From a virus: a DNA stretch of 64,000 nucleotides. Each line of letters opens with the position of its first letter. The stretch's first letter is position 1. Under the pieces are notes generated by a model. It was not told the origin of the DNA. It made no database searches and saw nothing but the letters and a program-made list of their open reading frames with translations. Positions 26,837 to 35,192 of this stretch are shown piece after piece. The stretch is from positions 124,001-188,000 of IMG/VR virus record IMGVR_UViG_3300017917_001342. One strand, written 5' to 3'. The position numbers and the translations under genes were made by a program.

Positions 26837-26912
26837 GCTGTCATAGCTCAGCTGGTAGAGCATCTGATTTGTAATCAGAGGGTCGGGAGTTCAAGTCTCT
26901 CTGGCAGCACCA
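26837..26912 (+). tRNA. tRNA-Thr(UGU), copy 2
   Basis: Acceptor GCTGTCA/TGGCAGC, A73, encoded CCA. Anticodon arm TCTGA-TTTGTAA-TCAGA. Confidence 0.92.
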
Positions 26913-26923
26913 TTCAATACAAT

Positions 26924-26998
26924 GTCGCGTTAGCAAAACGTTAATGCGCTGCCCCGCAAAGGTAGAGGACTGTGGTTAAATTCCCAGACGCGACTCCA
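26924..26998 (+). tRNA. tRNA-Cys(GCA) with C33
   Basis: Acceptor GTCGCGT/ACGCGAC, T73 as in cysteine tRNA, encoded CCA. Anticodon arm CTGCC-CCGCAAA-GGTAG gives GCA with C at 33. The T-stem has one mismatch. Confidence 0.82.
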
Positions 26999-27005
26999 AT
27001 TCAAT

Positions 27006-27089
27006 GCGACTGTGGTGGAATGGTAGACACGCTAGCTTGAGGTGCTAGTGGCGCAAGCCGTGGAAGTTCGAATCTTCTCAGTCGCACCA
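27006..27089 (+). tRNA. tRNA-Leu(GAG)
   Basis: Acceptor GCGACTG/CAGTCGC, A73, encoded CCA. Anticodon arm CTAGC-TTGAGGT-GCTAG. Long variable arm. Confidence 0.92.
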
Positions 27090-27129
27090 AATATTTCTCA
27101 ATAGTAGTTTTTTCACAGTAAATATCTTT

Positions 27130-28251
27130 ATGGAAAACACTGATAAAGATTTTTATTGTGCAGCACCGTTTGTGAATAGATCGTACGATCCAAACGGTAA
27201 AGTTAAACCTTGTTGCGAATGGCACAACTTAGATACAACTGTCGACGATGAACAACAGTTGATTTCTCTACGATCTCAATTTTTACAAAACAAACCAAAT
27301 CCCTGTTGTAAAGTCTGTCATAAAACAGAAGCTGCTGGGGTACAATCTACTAGAAATGATTTTAACAACAGGTACGGTAGACCAACTGTACCTGTGCTGC
27401 GTCATTTGGATCTAAGTCTAGGCAATCTATGTAATTTCAAATGTAGAATGTGCAGCAGTTTTTTTAGCACAAAATGGGCCAGTGACGAACAAGCATTGGG
27501 ATTGATTCCACACAAGTTGTACAGACGTACCTGGGATGAATTGAAACATTTAGACATATCAAATGTAGATATGATCAAGTTCAAAGGTGGCGAGCCTTTT
27601 CTAGAACAAGAAACAATGATCAATACCCTAACTGCAATCTTATCTCAAAAAGGCTCGTTAGAAAATATTACAGTTGTTGTAAACACAAATGGATCTATAG
27701 AAATAGAACCAAGATTGATAGAGTTGTTGTCTCTTTGCAAAACTGTTAACTTAACAGTTAGTATAGATGGATACGGTAAAGTAAACGAATATCAACGCAC
27801 AGGCGCAGTATGGAATGTAATAGAAAAAAATCTATTAGATTTTCAAAAAAATCTCAACAATAACTTTGACTTATCTATATGGTCTGTGTGGACTATACTC
27901 AACATTACTAACTTAAAAACACTGTTAGGCTGGGTTACAACCAACTTGCCTAGATACAAAATCTATGGTACTACGCTGCATTTTCCAGAAGAGTTTGCTA
28001 TACGCAATATACCAGACCAACTAAAAACGCAATTTTTTAATGACATTAGCAATTGGTGTGAACTCGATCACAACGACGGTGTGCTAGAAAACAAATTACA
28101 GATTTTAAATGAGTTACAACAACAGCCTATAAAAACGATCAACGAAGTTAAATCTTACATAGATAGCCTTGACAAAGTTAGAAATGAGTCGTTTTCTTTA
28201 ATAGATCCTGTGATGTATGCGGCATTTTTTGAATCAACTGTTGACATATGA
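27130..28251 (+). CDS. radical SAM protein, twitch type (separate subfamily)
   Basis: 373 residues. CNFKCRMC (101-108) and FKGGEPFL are the cluster and SAM motifs; an N-terminal CAAPF...KVKPCCEW and CCKVCHKTEAAG resemble the two-cluster (SPASM-like) region. It is distinct from the three paralogues at 19.7-23.5 kb in motif wording and length. No strong ribosome site. Substrate unknown. Confidence 0.82.
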   Translation: MENTDKDFYCAAPFVNRSYDPNGKVKPCCEWHNLDTTVDDEQQLISLRSQFLQNKPNPCCKVCHKTEAAGVQSTRNDFNNRYGRPTVPVLRHLDLSLGNLCNFKCRMCSSFFSTKWASDEQALGLIPHKLYRRTWDELKHLDISNVDMIKFKGGEPFLEQETMINTLTAILSQKGSLENITVVVNTNGSIEIEPRLIELLSLCKTVNLTVSIDGYGKVNEYQRTGAVWNVIEKNLLDFQKNLNNNFDLSIWSVWTILNITNLKTLLGWVTTNLPRYKIYGTTLHFPEEFAIRNIPDQLKTQFFNDISNWCELDHNDGVLENKLQILNELQQQPIKTINEVKSYIDSLDKVRNESFSLIDPVMYAAFFESTVDI

Positions 28252-28269
28252 TATAAGACCTATTATCTT
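28241..28269 (+). promoter_or_regulatory. sigma70-type promoter
   Basis: TTGACA 28241-28246, a 17-nt spacer, TATCTT 28264-28269, before the gene at 28307. Confidence 0.6.
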
Positions 28270-28306
28270 CTACGCTAATCATTGACAACCCTTGTGAGGT
28301 GACATT

Positions 28307-28693
28307 ATGGCTAGCAAAACTGATATGCTTATTGCTAAAGCACTTAGCACCGATAGCGAAGATGAAGCTATTGCATGCCTTAAAATGGCACGTAAACAAG
28401 GTGCATCTCATACCGCAGTTTCTACTAACAAGTCAACTCAAGACTGGGAAGCACTTGCACGCAAGTATCATAAAATTGCCTATGAAAATCAAGAAGACCT
28501 TAAACGTACCAAAGCTGCATTGAAATCACTGATGGTTTCAAAAACCATACATGCTGCGTACAGCAGTCTACAAGAAAACGATGCTGCTAAACTGCGTAAA
28601 CAGTTGTCGGCAGCAAAGAATGAAACTTACAAATGGAAAATGGTAAGTTTTGGTATACTGTGTTTTTGTACTTTTTTAATGTTTTTGATTTAA
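28307..28693 (+). CDS. DUF2786-like, C-terminally membrane-anchored coiled-coil protein
   Basis: 128 residues. The N-terminal 40 (TDMLIAKALSTDSEDEAIA, MARKQG) resemble DUF2786; a long charged helix follows and residues 108-128 are one membrane helix at the very C-terminus (tail anchor). Role unknown. Confidence 0.65.
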   Translation: MASKTDMLIAKALSTDSEDEAIACLKMARKQGASHTAVSTNKSTQDWEALARKYHKIAYENQEDLKRTKAALKSLMVSKTIHAAYSSLQENDAAKLRKQLSAAKNETYKWKMVSFGILCFCTFLMFLI

Positions 28694-28700
28694 TTTACTG

Positions 28701-28729
28701 TTGACAACGTTCAAGTAACACACTATATT
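28701..28729 (+). promoter_or_regulatory. promoter before a hairpin RNA
   Basis: TTGACA 28701-28706, 17-nt spacer, TATATT 28724-28729. Confidence 0.7.
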
Positions 28730-28736
28730 AACAACA

Positions 28737-28790
28737 TGAAGCAGCACAAATTGAGTTGAAAAACAAAAAAGTGCTGCTTCAAAAAAAATA
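28737..28790 (+). ncRNA. short hairpin RNA
   Basis: GAAGCAGCAC (28739) and GTGCTGCTTC (28771-28780) are exact complements around an A-rich loop. A 7-codon ORF (ATG AAG CAG ... TGA) starts in the same place, so it could be a leader peptide with attenuator. A poly-A run follows. Confidence 0.45.
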
Positions 28791-28798
28791 AAAAACAG

Positions 28799-28827
28799 TT
28801 GACACGCTGTACGTAAGGTGTTAAAGT
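28799..28827 (+). promoter_or_regulatory. promoter of the second RNA operon
   Basis: TTGACA 28799-28804, 17-nt spacer, TAAAGT 28822-28827. Confidence 0.7.
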
Positions 28828-28833
28828 AACTGA

Positions 28834-28868
28834 GTAAACAACAAAACGGTTTACATGCTCTTTAAAAA
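28834..28868 (+). promoter_or_regulatory. boxB-like hairpin and boxA, rRNA-type leader
   Basis: GTAAAC (28834-28839)/GTTTAC (28849-28854), then GCTCTTTAAAAA (28857-28868). Same order and spacing as at 15912-15943. Confidence 0.75.
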
Positions 28869-28914
28869 TTTACATGTGGTCCTAGCGCAAGCGATAATGG
28901 ACAAGAAGCGAAAG

Positions 28915-29036
28915 TTTCTGTTTACACATATTGTAACTGCTTTAGGTAATAGCATTTCGGTAATGCGCACTTGCTTAATCGAGTGAGATACGGTTCGAGT
29001 CCGCACCAAGCAAATTACAATAGCTGTAAACAGAAA
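28915..29036 (+). ncRNA. tRNA-like RNA with two-part outer helix, no CCA
   Basis: TTTCTGTTTAC (28915-28925)/GTAAACAGAAA (29026-29036), then ATTGTAA/TTACAAT and TGCTT/AAGCA. Inside are GCATT/AATGC, CACTTG-CTTAAT-CGAGTG and a T-arm around TTCGAGT. The centre could present UAA but the loop is 6 or 8 nt. Confidence 0.6.
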
Positions 29037-29079
29037 TTGCACGATATTAACGTTGTGAAACGTGGATGTTGTGTTTACG

Positions 29080-29921
29080 CATTGGGGGTTTAGCCTCAAC
29101 AGGATAAGTGCAGTGATGCACCCAAAGCTAGAAAGCCTACATACTAGCGCCAGCAGTGGTCCATCTAAACAAGCCTGAACTAGACTTGACTCGGGTTAAA
29201 CCGAAAGCAAGTCCCGTCCGTAGAAAGGCGGTAGGCAGTAAGTTAGGAATAGTGTCCGAAAGGATAGTTGCAGAGCCAGTCGGTGAGCGATAAGAGGGTT
29301 GGCGCCCAAACACTGTTCAGCCAAACTAACGAATGCTGAAAGTTAACAGGTAGGTACAGAGTCTGAGCCCGCAAGCAAAGGCATGGTACCATTTCGAGAG
29401 TGGAAGGGTTAGGCCCCGGATACTTGAAGAAACACTGATTAGTCCGCAAGACGAAAGGTATGAGGTGTGCTGTATTGGGTATGTCAAAAGCATATTCAGC
29501 AGCCGAGGTAGCACATCTCGGATAGGTTGCAAAATCAGCTAATGGTAAGCTAATTCCCTTCTAAGGAATCGATTGCAGGTTCAACTCCTGTTTTTGAAAA
29601 ATGCAAAGTCTACCTCGGTATGTAGTGTAAGGTGTCAAATACTTGAGGCGCAAGCCAATCAAGTTCAACAAAGCTCGCAAGGCAGCGTTGATTTGTGCTA
29701 GAAGTTTCGTAGCCCGCAAGGCTTAATGGTCCGCAAGATCAACGGAAAACAAGGTGCAGAATAGCTACATACGACGAGTCTACTGCCTGACTCTAAAAAC
29801 GGCGACACTGTTAATGGACTAGGTTACCGCAAGGGACTTAGTGGATGTCGGAAGAAAGCGGCTCGCAAGGCTGGCAATAATGTCCGAAGCGTTAACATCG
29901 AACGTGTAATCTCAGCGTTTG
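29080..29921 (+). ncRNA. large ornate RNA 2, GOLLD-like
   Basis: About 840 nt without an ORF, full of GNRA-capped hairpins (many GCAA loops such as CCCGCAAGC, CTCGCAAGG, CCGCAAGA). A tRNA-like domain sits inside a 9-bp helix CCGAGGTAG (29503-29511)/CTACCTCGG (29610-29618). Size, phage context, neighbouring tRNAs and an internal tRNA match the GOLLD RNA class described from bacterial and phage genomes. I identify it by these features, not by alignment. It starts after an rRNA-type leader and ends at a terminator. Confidence 0.6.
29528..29599 (+). tRNA. tRNA-Arg(UCU)-like domain inside the ornate RNA
   Basis: Acceptor TGCAAAA/TTTTGAA (6 of 7), D-arm AGCT/AGCT, anticodon arm ATTCC-CTTCTAA-GGAAT giving UCU, a 5-nt variable loop and T-arm GCAGG-TTCAACT-CCTGT. 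No CCA is encoded. Confidence 0.75.
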
Positions 29922-29926
29922 TTTTA

Positions 29927-29948
29927 AAAAGGTCCTTCGGGACCTTTT
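29927..29948 (+). terminator. terminator of the ornate RNA operon
   Basis: AAAAGGTCC-TTCG-GGACCTTTT followed by CT; UUCG tetraloop. Confidence 0.8.
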
Positions 29949-29999
29949 CTCATGACTGATGCATTGATAAATATTCTGCATTTTAAATGGTATATTACA

Positions 30000-30665
30000 A
30001 TGAGATACAACGAGATCATAGCAGAAGCAGAAGTACCACAAGTCGACATCGAACATCTGGGAAACTGGACGGTATCTCTGAGTAAAGAACCTATTATACT
30101 CAAGTCAGTAACTGGCGACAAACCACAATTTGTAGCCAGAATCACTAACAAACGAAAAACAGGCGTAGTATTCACAGGCGCGGGACCTACACAAGGTGCT
30201 GCTCGCGATGCAGCAATGGCAAATGCTGCAAAAATGGATAGACCCGAAACTGTGAAAAAATATTCACATATCGAATGCCTAATGAACGTAGATTTCATTA
30301 ATACGTACATAGATGACCTATCTAATACGTATTTTAAATTTGTTCGAGACGATAACGACCAAACTGAATTAGTACTTGCTAGCAAGCATTTTGCAAAAGT
30401 ATATGCTAAAGAATTGATTCAACAGGGTTTTATGAAAGCATATCCCCATGCAAATCGTACTGCATGTAGATTCCTAATTAACCAACAAATCATGGAAAAA
30501 TACGGTCTTGTACCAAATATGCGTTACATTCTCAGAGAAGGAGACACTGACGACTATGGTAACCAAATGTTCGAATTGGTACCAACATTTAGGTCACAAG
30601 GACCGTGGGACAGTTTATTGCTAAACACCCCCGGTATGACTATAGCTGCAATTCCAGAGAAATAA
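30000..30665 (+). CDS. 221-residue hypothetical phage protein
   Basis: Start at 30000 (MRYNEIIAEAEV, a leader pattern of marine phage proteins). The middle has GVVFTGAGPTQGAARDAAMAN and a helical region; the C-terminal part is mixed. Soluble, no motif I can name. An upstream in-frame ATG at 29952 lies in the terminator trailer. Confidence 0.7.
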   Translation: MRYNEIIAEAEVPQVDIEHLGNWTVSLSKEPIILKSVTGDKPQFVARITNKRKTGVVFTGAGPTQGAARDAAMANAAKMDRPETVKKYSHIECLMNVDFINTYIDDLSNTYFKFVRDDNDQTELVLASKHFAKVYAKELIQQGFMKAYPHANRTACRFLINQQIMEKYGLVPNMRYILREGDTDDYGNQMFELVPTFRSQGPWDSLLLNTPGMTIAAIPEK

Positions 30666-30729
30666 TCAAAATACTTAATCTTACACGATTGACAGACTGT
30701 GGTTCTTAGGACACACTATGTACATGATG

Positions 30730-30760
30730 TTGCTAATCGGACACAGACCGGTAGCAAATC
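30730..30760 (+). promoter_or_regulatory. leader hairpin
   Basis: TTGCTA...TAGCAA with CGG/CCG inside forms a stem in the leader of the ParB-like gene. TTGACA lies 40 nt upstream. Confidence 0.4.
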
Positions 30761-30796
30761 ATTACATAGCACACCAGAACAAAATGGAGAACCAAA

Positions 30797-32032
30797 ATGT
30801 CAAGTGCAACGACAACTCTTGTCGCTAATCCCACACGGACAAATGTAGCGGCAACTCAACCTGTTGCAGCAAACTCTACTCAGAGTTATGCTGCTGTTCG
30901 CAATAAGCGATTTTCTAACAAAAAAGGTCTTAGCGTTACTATTGCTAAACGTTGGAACGATCTTGTTGCAGCGATGACCCCAACTGAACAAGCATCAGTA
31001 CAACAGCAATTAAACAATGCAATTGCTGAATTTCAACGGCGCATGCCGCATGTTAAATCCTGGGACGATTTAGATCTAGTTGAATCTAAAACTGTAACAA
31101 TGACTGCAATCTATATCGATGTAACTATTCAGCGTCTATTAGATGTTAATTGGGTATTGAAGATACTGAACAAATTCAAAGAAACCATGGTAATGCCAAT
31201 ATCACTATACAAGGATGATAATGGGGTTTACCATGCTCGAGACGGGCAACACACACTTATCATGCTATGGTTAGTTGCTACTAAGATACTAGGACTAAAC
31301 CCTGACACTGTTCAAGTACCAGTTAACATCTACAAAGATAAAACTCGTGCAGAAGTTCGTGAAAACTTTATCACTAGCAACAGCGACGGTAAACTACCTC
31401 TTGATGCATTTGACATCTACGAGCAAAAAGTAACAGGTGTACGGGTAGATAACAGCAAGAACCCAGAGTGGATCGAAGCAGAACGTAAACAACAACATAT
31501 TGAAAACAACGGATTGTTTGTTACTTCTAAAAAGTTCGGCGATGAAAATCAACCAGGCGCAATTAGTCGTTTGCACGAAATTAACAAAATGACTGTAGAC
31601 GCTGTAAAGAATTGCTGTGAATATCTCAAACTAGTAGGTTGTGACAAGCGACCTGTTAAAGAAAAAGAAATGGTAATGATGGGTCAATTCTTTGATCGTT
31701 GTTATCATGCAGAACAAAAATACAAGTACAATAGAGAAGACGGTGATCCAAAAGTTGTTGTTAATACAGCATTTATTGCTGATCTTGCAACAACCACAAC
31801 AAAGCTTTGGGATGCAGATTTTGCACCAGAAAGCAAATTTTGGAAGAAGGGTGCTGTTGCATATGTGAACTGGCATAAGACTACTGGTATTAATACCAAG
31901 CCAAAGTTTCTAAGCGAACCTGTTCATGGCTTACCTTTTATGCTTGCTTGTTTGAATAAACATTTTGCACATGCGATACCGCAGAATCGCAGCACATCAG
32001 AATTTACTCCAGCAGAAAAGGATCTATTCTAA
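30797..32032 (+). CDS. ParB/Srx-like domain protein
   Basis: 411 residues. MPISLYKDDNGVYHARDGQH and the following helix match the ParB N-terminal fold, where DGQHR-type residues bind CTP or another nucleotide. The rest is helical and unlike plasmid ParB. ATGGAGAACCAAA site. Overlaps the next gene (TAATG). Such proteins in phages may act in partition-like or DNA-binding roles; the HNH gene next to it suggests a nuclease pair. Confidence 0.75.
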   Translation: MSSATTTLVANPTRTNVAATQPVAANSTQSYAAVRNKRFSNKKGLSVTIAKRWNDLVAAMTPTEQASVQQQLNNAIAEFQRRMPHVKSWDDLDLVESKTVTMTAIYIDVTIQRLLDVNWVLKILNKFKETMVMPISLYKDDNGVYHARDGQHTLIMLWLVATKILGLNPDTVQVPVNIYKDKTRAEVRENFITSNSDGKLPLDAFDIYEQKVTGVRVDNSKNPEWIEAERKQQHIENNGLFVTSKKFGDENQPGAISRLHEINKMTVDAVKNCCEYLKLVGCDKRPVKEKEMVMMGQFFDRCYHAEQKYKYNREDGDPKVVVNTAFIADLATTTTKLWDADFAPESKFWKKGAVAYVNWHKTTGINTKPKFLSEPVHGLPFMLACLNKHFAHAIPQNRSTSEFTPAEKDLF

Positions 32033-32517
32033 TGTTGTATGCAGAATATGATGTTGTAAAATCCGCTGCTGTGTTGCGTGCAGAAGTTGGTAAAATCTGT
32101 ATTGTACCAGGTTGTAATGGGCACTTAACTCAGATGCAAGGACCGGGTAGCGGAGTGCTATGTAGAACTCATCAGCTCAAGCAACGTGAATACGGCGGCA
32201 TGGGTAGGATTGACAGACCTTGGACATTCCATCGCAAAAAGCACTGTCAACAATGTGGGTTTAATCCGTTTGAAGATAGTAAAAACCAATACTTTCATCT
32301 CAGTGTTTCAGACCCAGATCTGTGGAATAGATTGTGTAGAAACAAGCTGATAGGTGATCACATTATTAGAAAAGCAGATGGCGGTGAGGACACAGAAGAA
32401 AACATACAAACACTGTGTCTTAACTGTAACAGCGACAAAACTATCTTTAACGAAGACTGGCGCAGACCTGATAAGAAAGTGTTGTTAGACGAAGACAACA
32501 ACGTTATCGAAGACTAA
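32032..32517 (+). CDS. HNH endonuclease, coupled to the ParB-like gene
   Basis: 161 residues. A zinc site CIVPGC...C/H precedes HCQQCGF, and LIGDHIIRKADGG plus LCLNCNSDKT is the HNH core with His and Asn. TAATG overlap makes it translationally coupled. The tight pairing suggests a functional unit rather than a lone homing enzyme. Confidence 0.85.
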   Translation: MLYAEYDVVKSAAVLRAEVGKICIVPGCNGHLTQMQGPGSGVLCRTHQLKQREYGGMGRIDRPWTFHRKKHCQQCGFNPFEDSKNQYFHLSVSDPDLWNRLCRNKLIGDHIIRKADGGEDTEENIQTLCLNCNSDKTIFNEDWRRPDKKVLLDEDNNVIED

Positions 32518-32520
32518 CTG

Positions 32521-32539
32521 AAAGGCGCTAAGCGCCTTT
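32521..32539 (+). terminator. hairpin terminator
   Basis: AAAGGCGC-TAA-GCGCCTTT directly after the HNH gene; the T-run is short (TTTCAT). Confidence 0.6.
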
Positions 32540-32543
32540 CATA

Positions 32544-32572
32544 TTGACAATAAGTTTTAAATTTGTTAACAT
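32544..32572 (+). promoter_or_regulatory. sigma70-type promoter
   Basis: TTGACA 32544-32549, 17-nt spacer, TAACAT 32567-32572, 23 nt before the gene. Confidence 0.6.
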
Positions 32573-32594
32573 AGACTGATTAAAGGATAACATC

Positions 32595-32804
32595 ATGGCT
32601 AAAAAATCTATTACTAAAATCAGCGATAAATTGGCTAAAGTAAACGAAAACTTCACTGTTAACATGTACGACAACGGATTTATGATCGAAGTCGGTGGTC
32701 GCGATCACGACGAAGAATGGGCAACAGTAAAGCTAATGGTAAGCACAGTAGACGAGCTAGTTGCACTAGTTCGTGAAACTGTTGATATGGATCGAGATAA
32801 TTAA
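32595..32804 (+). CDS. 69-residue hypothetical protein
   Basis: AAAGGATAACATC site. Lys-rich start, beta segment FTVNMYDNGFMIEVGG, then an acidic helix. Family not recognised. Confidence 0.65.
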   Translation: MAKKSITKISDKLAKVNENFTVNMYDNGFMIEVGGRDHDEEWATVKLMVSTVDELVALVRETVDMDRDN

Positions 32805-32811
32805 TACACAA

Positions 32812-32899
32812 GGACGGGTGCGAGAGTGGTTTAATCGAGCGGTCTTGAAAACCGTCGTACCGCAAGGTACCGTGGGTTCGAATCCCACCCCGTCCGCCA
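32812..32899 (+). tRNA. tRNA-Ser(UGA)
   Basis: Acceptor GGACGGG/CCCGTCC, G73, encoded CCA. Anticodon arm GCGGT-CTTGAAA-ACCGT. Variable arm GTACC-GCAA-GGTAC. Confidence 0.93.
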
Positions 32900-32914
32900 T
32901 AATCCCCGTACAAT

Positions 32915-33120
32915 AGTATTGAGGGTCTTATCAAAAACTGTGTTTGTGTAACAACGAGCGTGTTGACCACTAGTGTACATTAACACACGATAAGCGTATG
33001 CTGAAGTACGATAGCGTTCAGTAGGCTACATGATGTGAAGGTGGCAGTTGTGCAGCACAGCTAAAGGAGGATGATACCCCATGCTGCAATATTTGTTGAT
33101 TTTTTGTTTTTTAGACAGTA
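32915..33120 (+). ncRNA. about 200-nt structured untranslated RNA
   Basis: CTTATC (about 32926)/GATAAG (about 32990), TGTGTT/AACACA pairings, CTGAA/TTCAG and GCAGC/GCTGC hairpins are visible; a T-rich tract (TTTTTTGTTTTTTAG) near 33100-33115 may terminate it. No ORF. Confidence 0.45.
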
Positions 33121-33143
33121 ATATATGTATAAATAAATTTGAT

Positions 33144-33218
33144 GCGGGTGTAGCTCAGGGGTAGAGCGGCGGCTTGCCAAGCCTCAGGTCGTGGGTTCGA
33201 ATCCCATCGCCCGCTCCA
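33144..33218 (+). tRNA. tRNA-Gly(GCC), copy 2
   Basis: Acceptor GCGGGTG/CGCCCGC, T73, encoded CCA. Anticodon loop TTGCCAA. Confidence 0.92.
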
Positions 33219-33237
33219 TGAATCCAAAAGGTCTTAA

Positions 33238-33789
33238 ATGGAAATTAAACTTCCCACAATTGATCAACTTAGATCAATGGGAACACCTGCATACTTTGGT
33301 TTAGGATTTATCCAACTCAAAGTGGATCAGACCTATCGCTTTCATTTTTATCACAACAGTTTAGAACCTATTGTACCAGACGATGAAATACATGATCATC
33401 GTTACAATTTCAAAAGTCATGTACTGCAAGGTACTTTTACACAATATCTATTTGAACTTGTACCAAATCCCAATGGTGCATTTGAAATACAAAACGTAAA
33501 CTGTCAAGGTCCAACTGATCAAGTTTTTGAAAAAACCTACGGTAATCTAAAATTGCTTAATCAAAGTACTTATACTGCTGGTTCAAGTTACTGGATAAAC
33601 GGCGATGTGTTACATACTGTGTTTGCAAAAAATAATGCAATAACTCTGTTAGAACGCGAAGATATTAAAAAAGACTACGCAAGAGTTGCAAGACCTGTTG
33701 GTGTAGAAACAGTATGCCCGTTTTCACAACCCCTAGAAGAATCGCGTTGTTGGGAATTAATTGAAGACATGTTACCTAAACAGTCTTGA
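33238..33789 (+). CDS. cupin-like phage protein
   Basis: 183 residues, beta-rich. RFHFYHNSLEPIVPDDEIHDHRYNFKSHVLQG contains an H-x-H type metal motif and a second His comes from GDVLHTVFAKN, the spacing expected for a cupin barrel. It could be a dioxygenase, an isomerase or a structural beta protein. No ribosome site of note. Confidence 0.6.
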   Translation: MEIKLPTIDQLRSMGTPAYFGLGFIQLKVDQTYRFHFYHNSLEPIVPDDEIHDHRYNFKSHVLQGTFTQYLFELVPNPNGAFEIQNVNCQGPTDQVFEKTYGNLKLLNQSTYTAGSSYWINGDVLHTVFAKNNAITLLEREDIKKDYARVARPVGVETVCPFSQPLEESRCWELIEDMLPKQS

Positions 33790-33816
33790 CAATTTTGAAA
33801 TAAGTAGTAATATAAC
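33786..33816 (+). promoter_or_regulatory. promoter of tRNA-Leu(CAA)
   Basis: TTGACA 33786-33791 and TAATATAAC about 33808-33816, overlapping the end of the preceding CDS. Confidence 0.55.
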
Positions 33817-33827
33817 TGTTAACAAAC

Positions 33828-33911
33828 GCCCCAGTGGTGGAATGGTAGACGCGGTTGACTCAAAATCAATTGCCGAAAGGCGTGGGGGTTCAAGTCCCTC
33901 CTGGGGCACCA
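33828..33911 (+). tRNA. tRNA-Leu(CAA)
   Basis: Acceptor GCCCCAG/CTGGGGC, A73, encoded CCA. Anticodon arm GTTGA-CTCAAAA-TCAAT. Long variable arm. Confidence 0.92.
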
Positions 33912-33932
33912 TACACTGAATCGAGAACCTAA

Positions 33933-34145
33933 TTGGAAGCTGTAGTAGGGCTATTTTTTATAGTAGCAATCATAGTAGGTCTTATCGTCGGCGGTATACA
34001 GACATTCCAACGACATTGGGTTGTAGCACTGCTGCTTTTGATATTTTTCACACCGTTGTGGATTTGTTGGGCAATAGTAGAACTATTTCTACCAAAACCA
34101 GTCAAGAAACCATTGCACATAACTGTAACCCATCACTACAAATAA
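33933..34145 (+). CDS. 70-residue membrane protein, TTG start
   Basis: TTG 33933 preceded by GAGAACC. Two hydrophobic segments (3-22 and 29-52) and a basic tail. Function unknown. Confidence 0.55.
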   Translation: MEAVVGLFFIVAIIVGLIVGGIQTFQRHWVVALLLLIFFTPLWICWAIVELFLPKPVKKPLHITVTHHYK

Positions 34146-34160
34146 TTACCTAGGTGATAC

Positions 34161-34646
34161 ATGAAACTTGTTCGTCAAAGCCGTGCTGTACGCAAAAATC
34201 AAGTCGTAGCTTCTTTCCTTGAACGTCAAGCTGAATATGCAGAAGCAAAAACTGCGTATGACAGTGCTTATGCAAAACTCAAAGCTGAAGCTACTAGAGT
34301 GCTAAAACTCTATGTACCGCTAAAAAATGCAGTCAGTGATCGCAACTGGTCTAACAAAACCATTGATAAAATCAAAATTAAAAAAAGTGGTCGAGTTATT
34401 GAACTAGAACTATATCTAAGCAGTAGGTATGGTGACGAGCATCTATCATATTGGGAATTTCCGTCCTGGATGATCGGTGCTACCGACGAGCGCATTGTTG
34501 AAGGTCTTAACCAGATCATTGAAGAAGACGGCCGAAGATTTGCTCGCAAAGAACAGGAACGTCAAGCACAGATTCGCGCAGCAGAACTTGCCAAACTTGA
34601 AGAACTAAAACAAAAATACAGTGAGAGTGAAAATGTCGTATCGTAA
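34161..34646 (+). CDS. 161-residue charged helical protein
   Basis: CTAGGTGATAC precedes the start. Two long helices with a beta segment between (KSGRVIELELYLSS), ending in KEQERQAQIRAAELAKLEEL, probably a coiled coil. Overlaps the next gene by 14 nt. Family not recognised. Confidence 0.65.
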   Translation: MKLVRQSRAVRKNQVVASFLERQAEYAEAKTAYDSAYAKLKAEATRVLKLYVPLKNAVSDRNWSNKTIDKIKIKKSGRVIELELYLSSRYGDEHLSYWEFPSWMIGATDERIVEGLNQIIEEDGRRFARKEQERQAQIRAAELAKLEELKQKYSESENVVS

Positions 34647-34821
34647 GATAGAAGTAGACGGTAAAGAATACCAATATGTAGTTGGCAAAAGCAATGTCAA
34701 AGTCAAAGGCGTAGGCGTCTGGGGCAAGCATGAGATTGGCTATGTTATTGATGATCGCGAAGTTCGTGTGCAGCCTTCGCATGTTGTTGATGCAATTCGT
34801 AAAACAGTAAATAGTCATTGA
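34633..34821 (+). CDS. 62-residue beta-rich protein
   Basis: Start at 34633 (MSYRKIEVDGKEY) within the end of the preceding gene. KVKGVGVWGKHEIGYVIDDREVRVQPSHV suggests a small beta barrel of the OB or SH3 type. Family not recognised. Confidence 0.6.
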   Translation: MSYRKIEVDGKEYQYVVGKSNVKVKGVGVWGKHEIGYVIDDREVRVQPSHVVDAIRKTVNSH

Positions 34822-34845
34822 CAACTGTGTAATAGGCTGTAATAT
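34818..34845 (+). promoter_or_regulatory. promoter of tRNA-Leu(UAG)
   Basis: TTGACA 34818-34823 and TAATAT 34840-34845 (16-nt spacer), starting on the stop codon of the gene before. Confidence 0.65.
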
Positions 34846-34860
34846 ATAGATAAGAAATAT

Positions 34861-34945
34861 GCGGGTATGGCGGAATTGGCAGACGCACTGGATTTAGGTT
34901 CCAGCGCCGCAAGGCGTGAAGGTTCGACCCCTTTTACCCGCACCA
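34861..34945 (+). tRNA. tRNA-Leu(UAG)
   Basis: Acceptor GCGGGTA/TACCCGC, A73, encoded CCA. Anticodon arm CTGGA-TTTAGGT-TCCAG. Long variable arm. Confidence 0.93.
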
Positions 34946-34962
34946 AGTTTAAAGGAAACAGT

Positions 34963-35190
34963 TTGAAGTGGCGTTGTTTAATTACCGATCCGCCAACTGG
35001 TGATGAATATGCTGTTTTGCTGTTTCCTTTAAAGACAGATTGTGGTGTGCTTTACACTGTGAGTAATCCTCATTATGCTCGTGGAAAGTATGCATTAGAT
35101 CAGGGATACACACATTGGTGTGAATTTGAATTAGCGCCAGACCACGATAAATGGGAAGAATGGCAAAATAATTTAATTTCGGAGCATTGA
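34963..35190 (+). CDS. 75-residue protein with TTG start
   Basis: AAAGGAAACAG precedes TTG 34963; the longer frame runs back into tRNA-Leu and is rejected. MKWRCLITDPPTGDEYAVLL start, Trp-rich acidic C-terminus. Family not recognised. Confidence 0.6.
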   Translation: MKWRCLITDPPTGDEYAVLLFPLKTDCGVLYTVSNPHYARGKYALDQGYTHWCEFELAPDHDKWEEWQNNLISEH

Positions 35191-35192
35191 CT

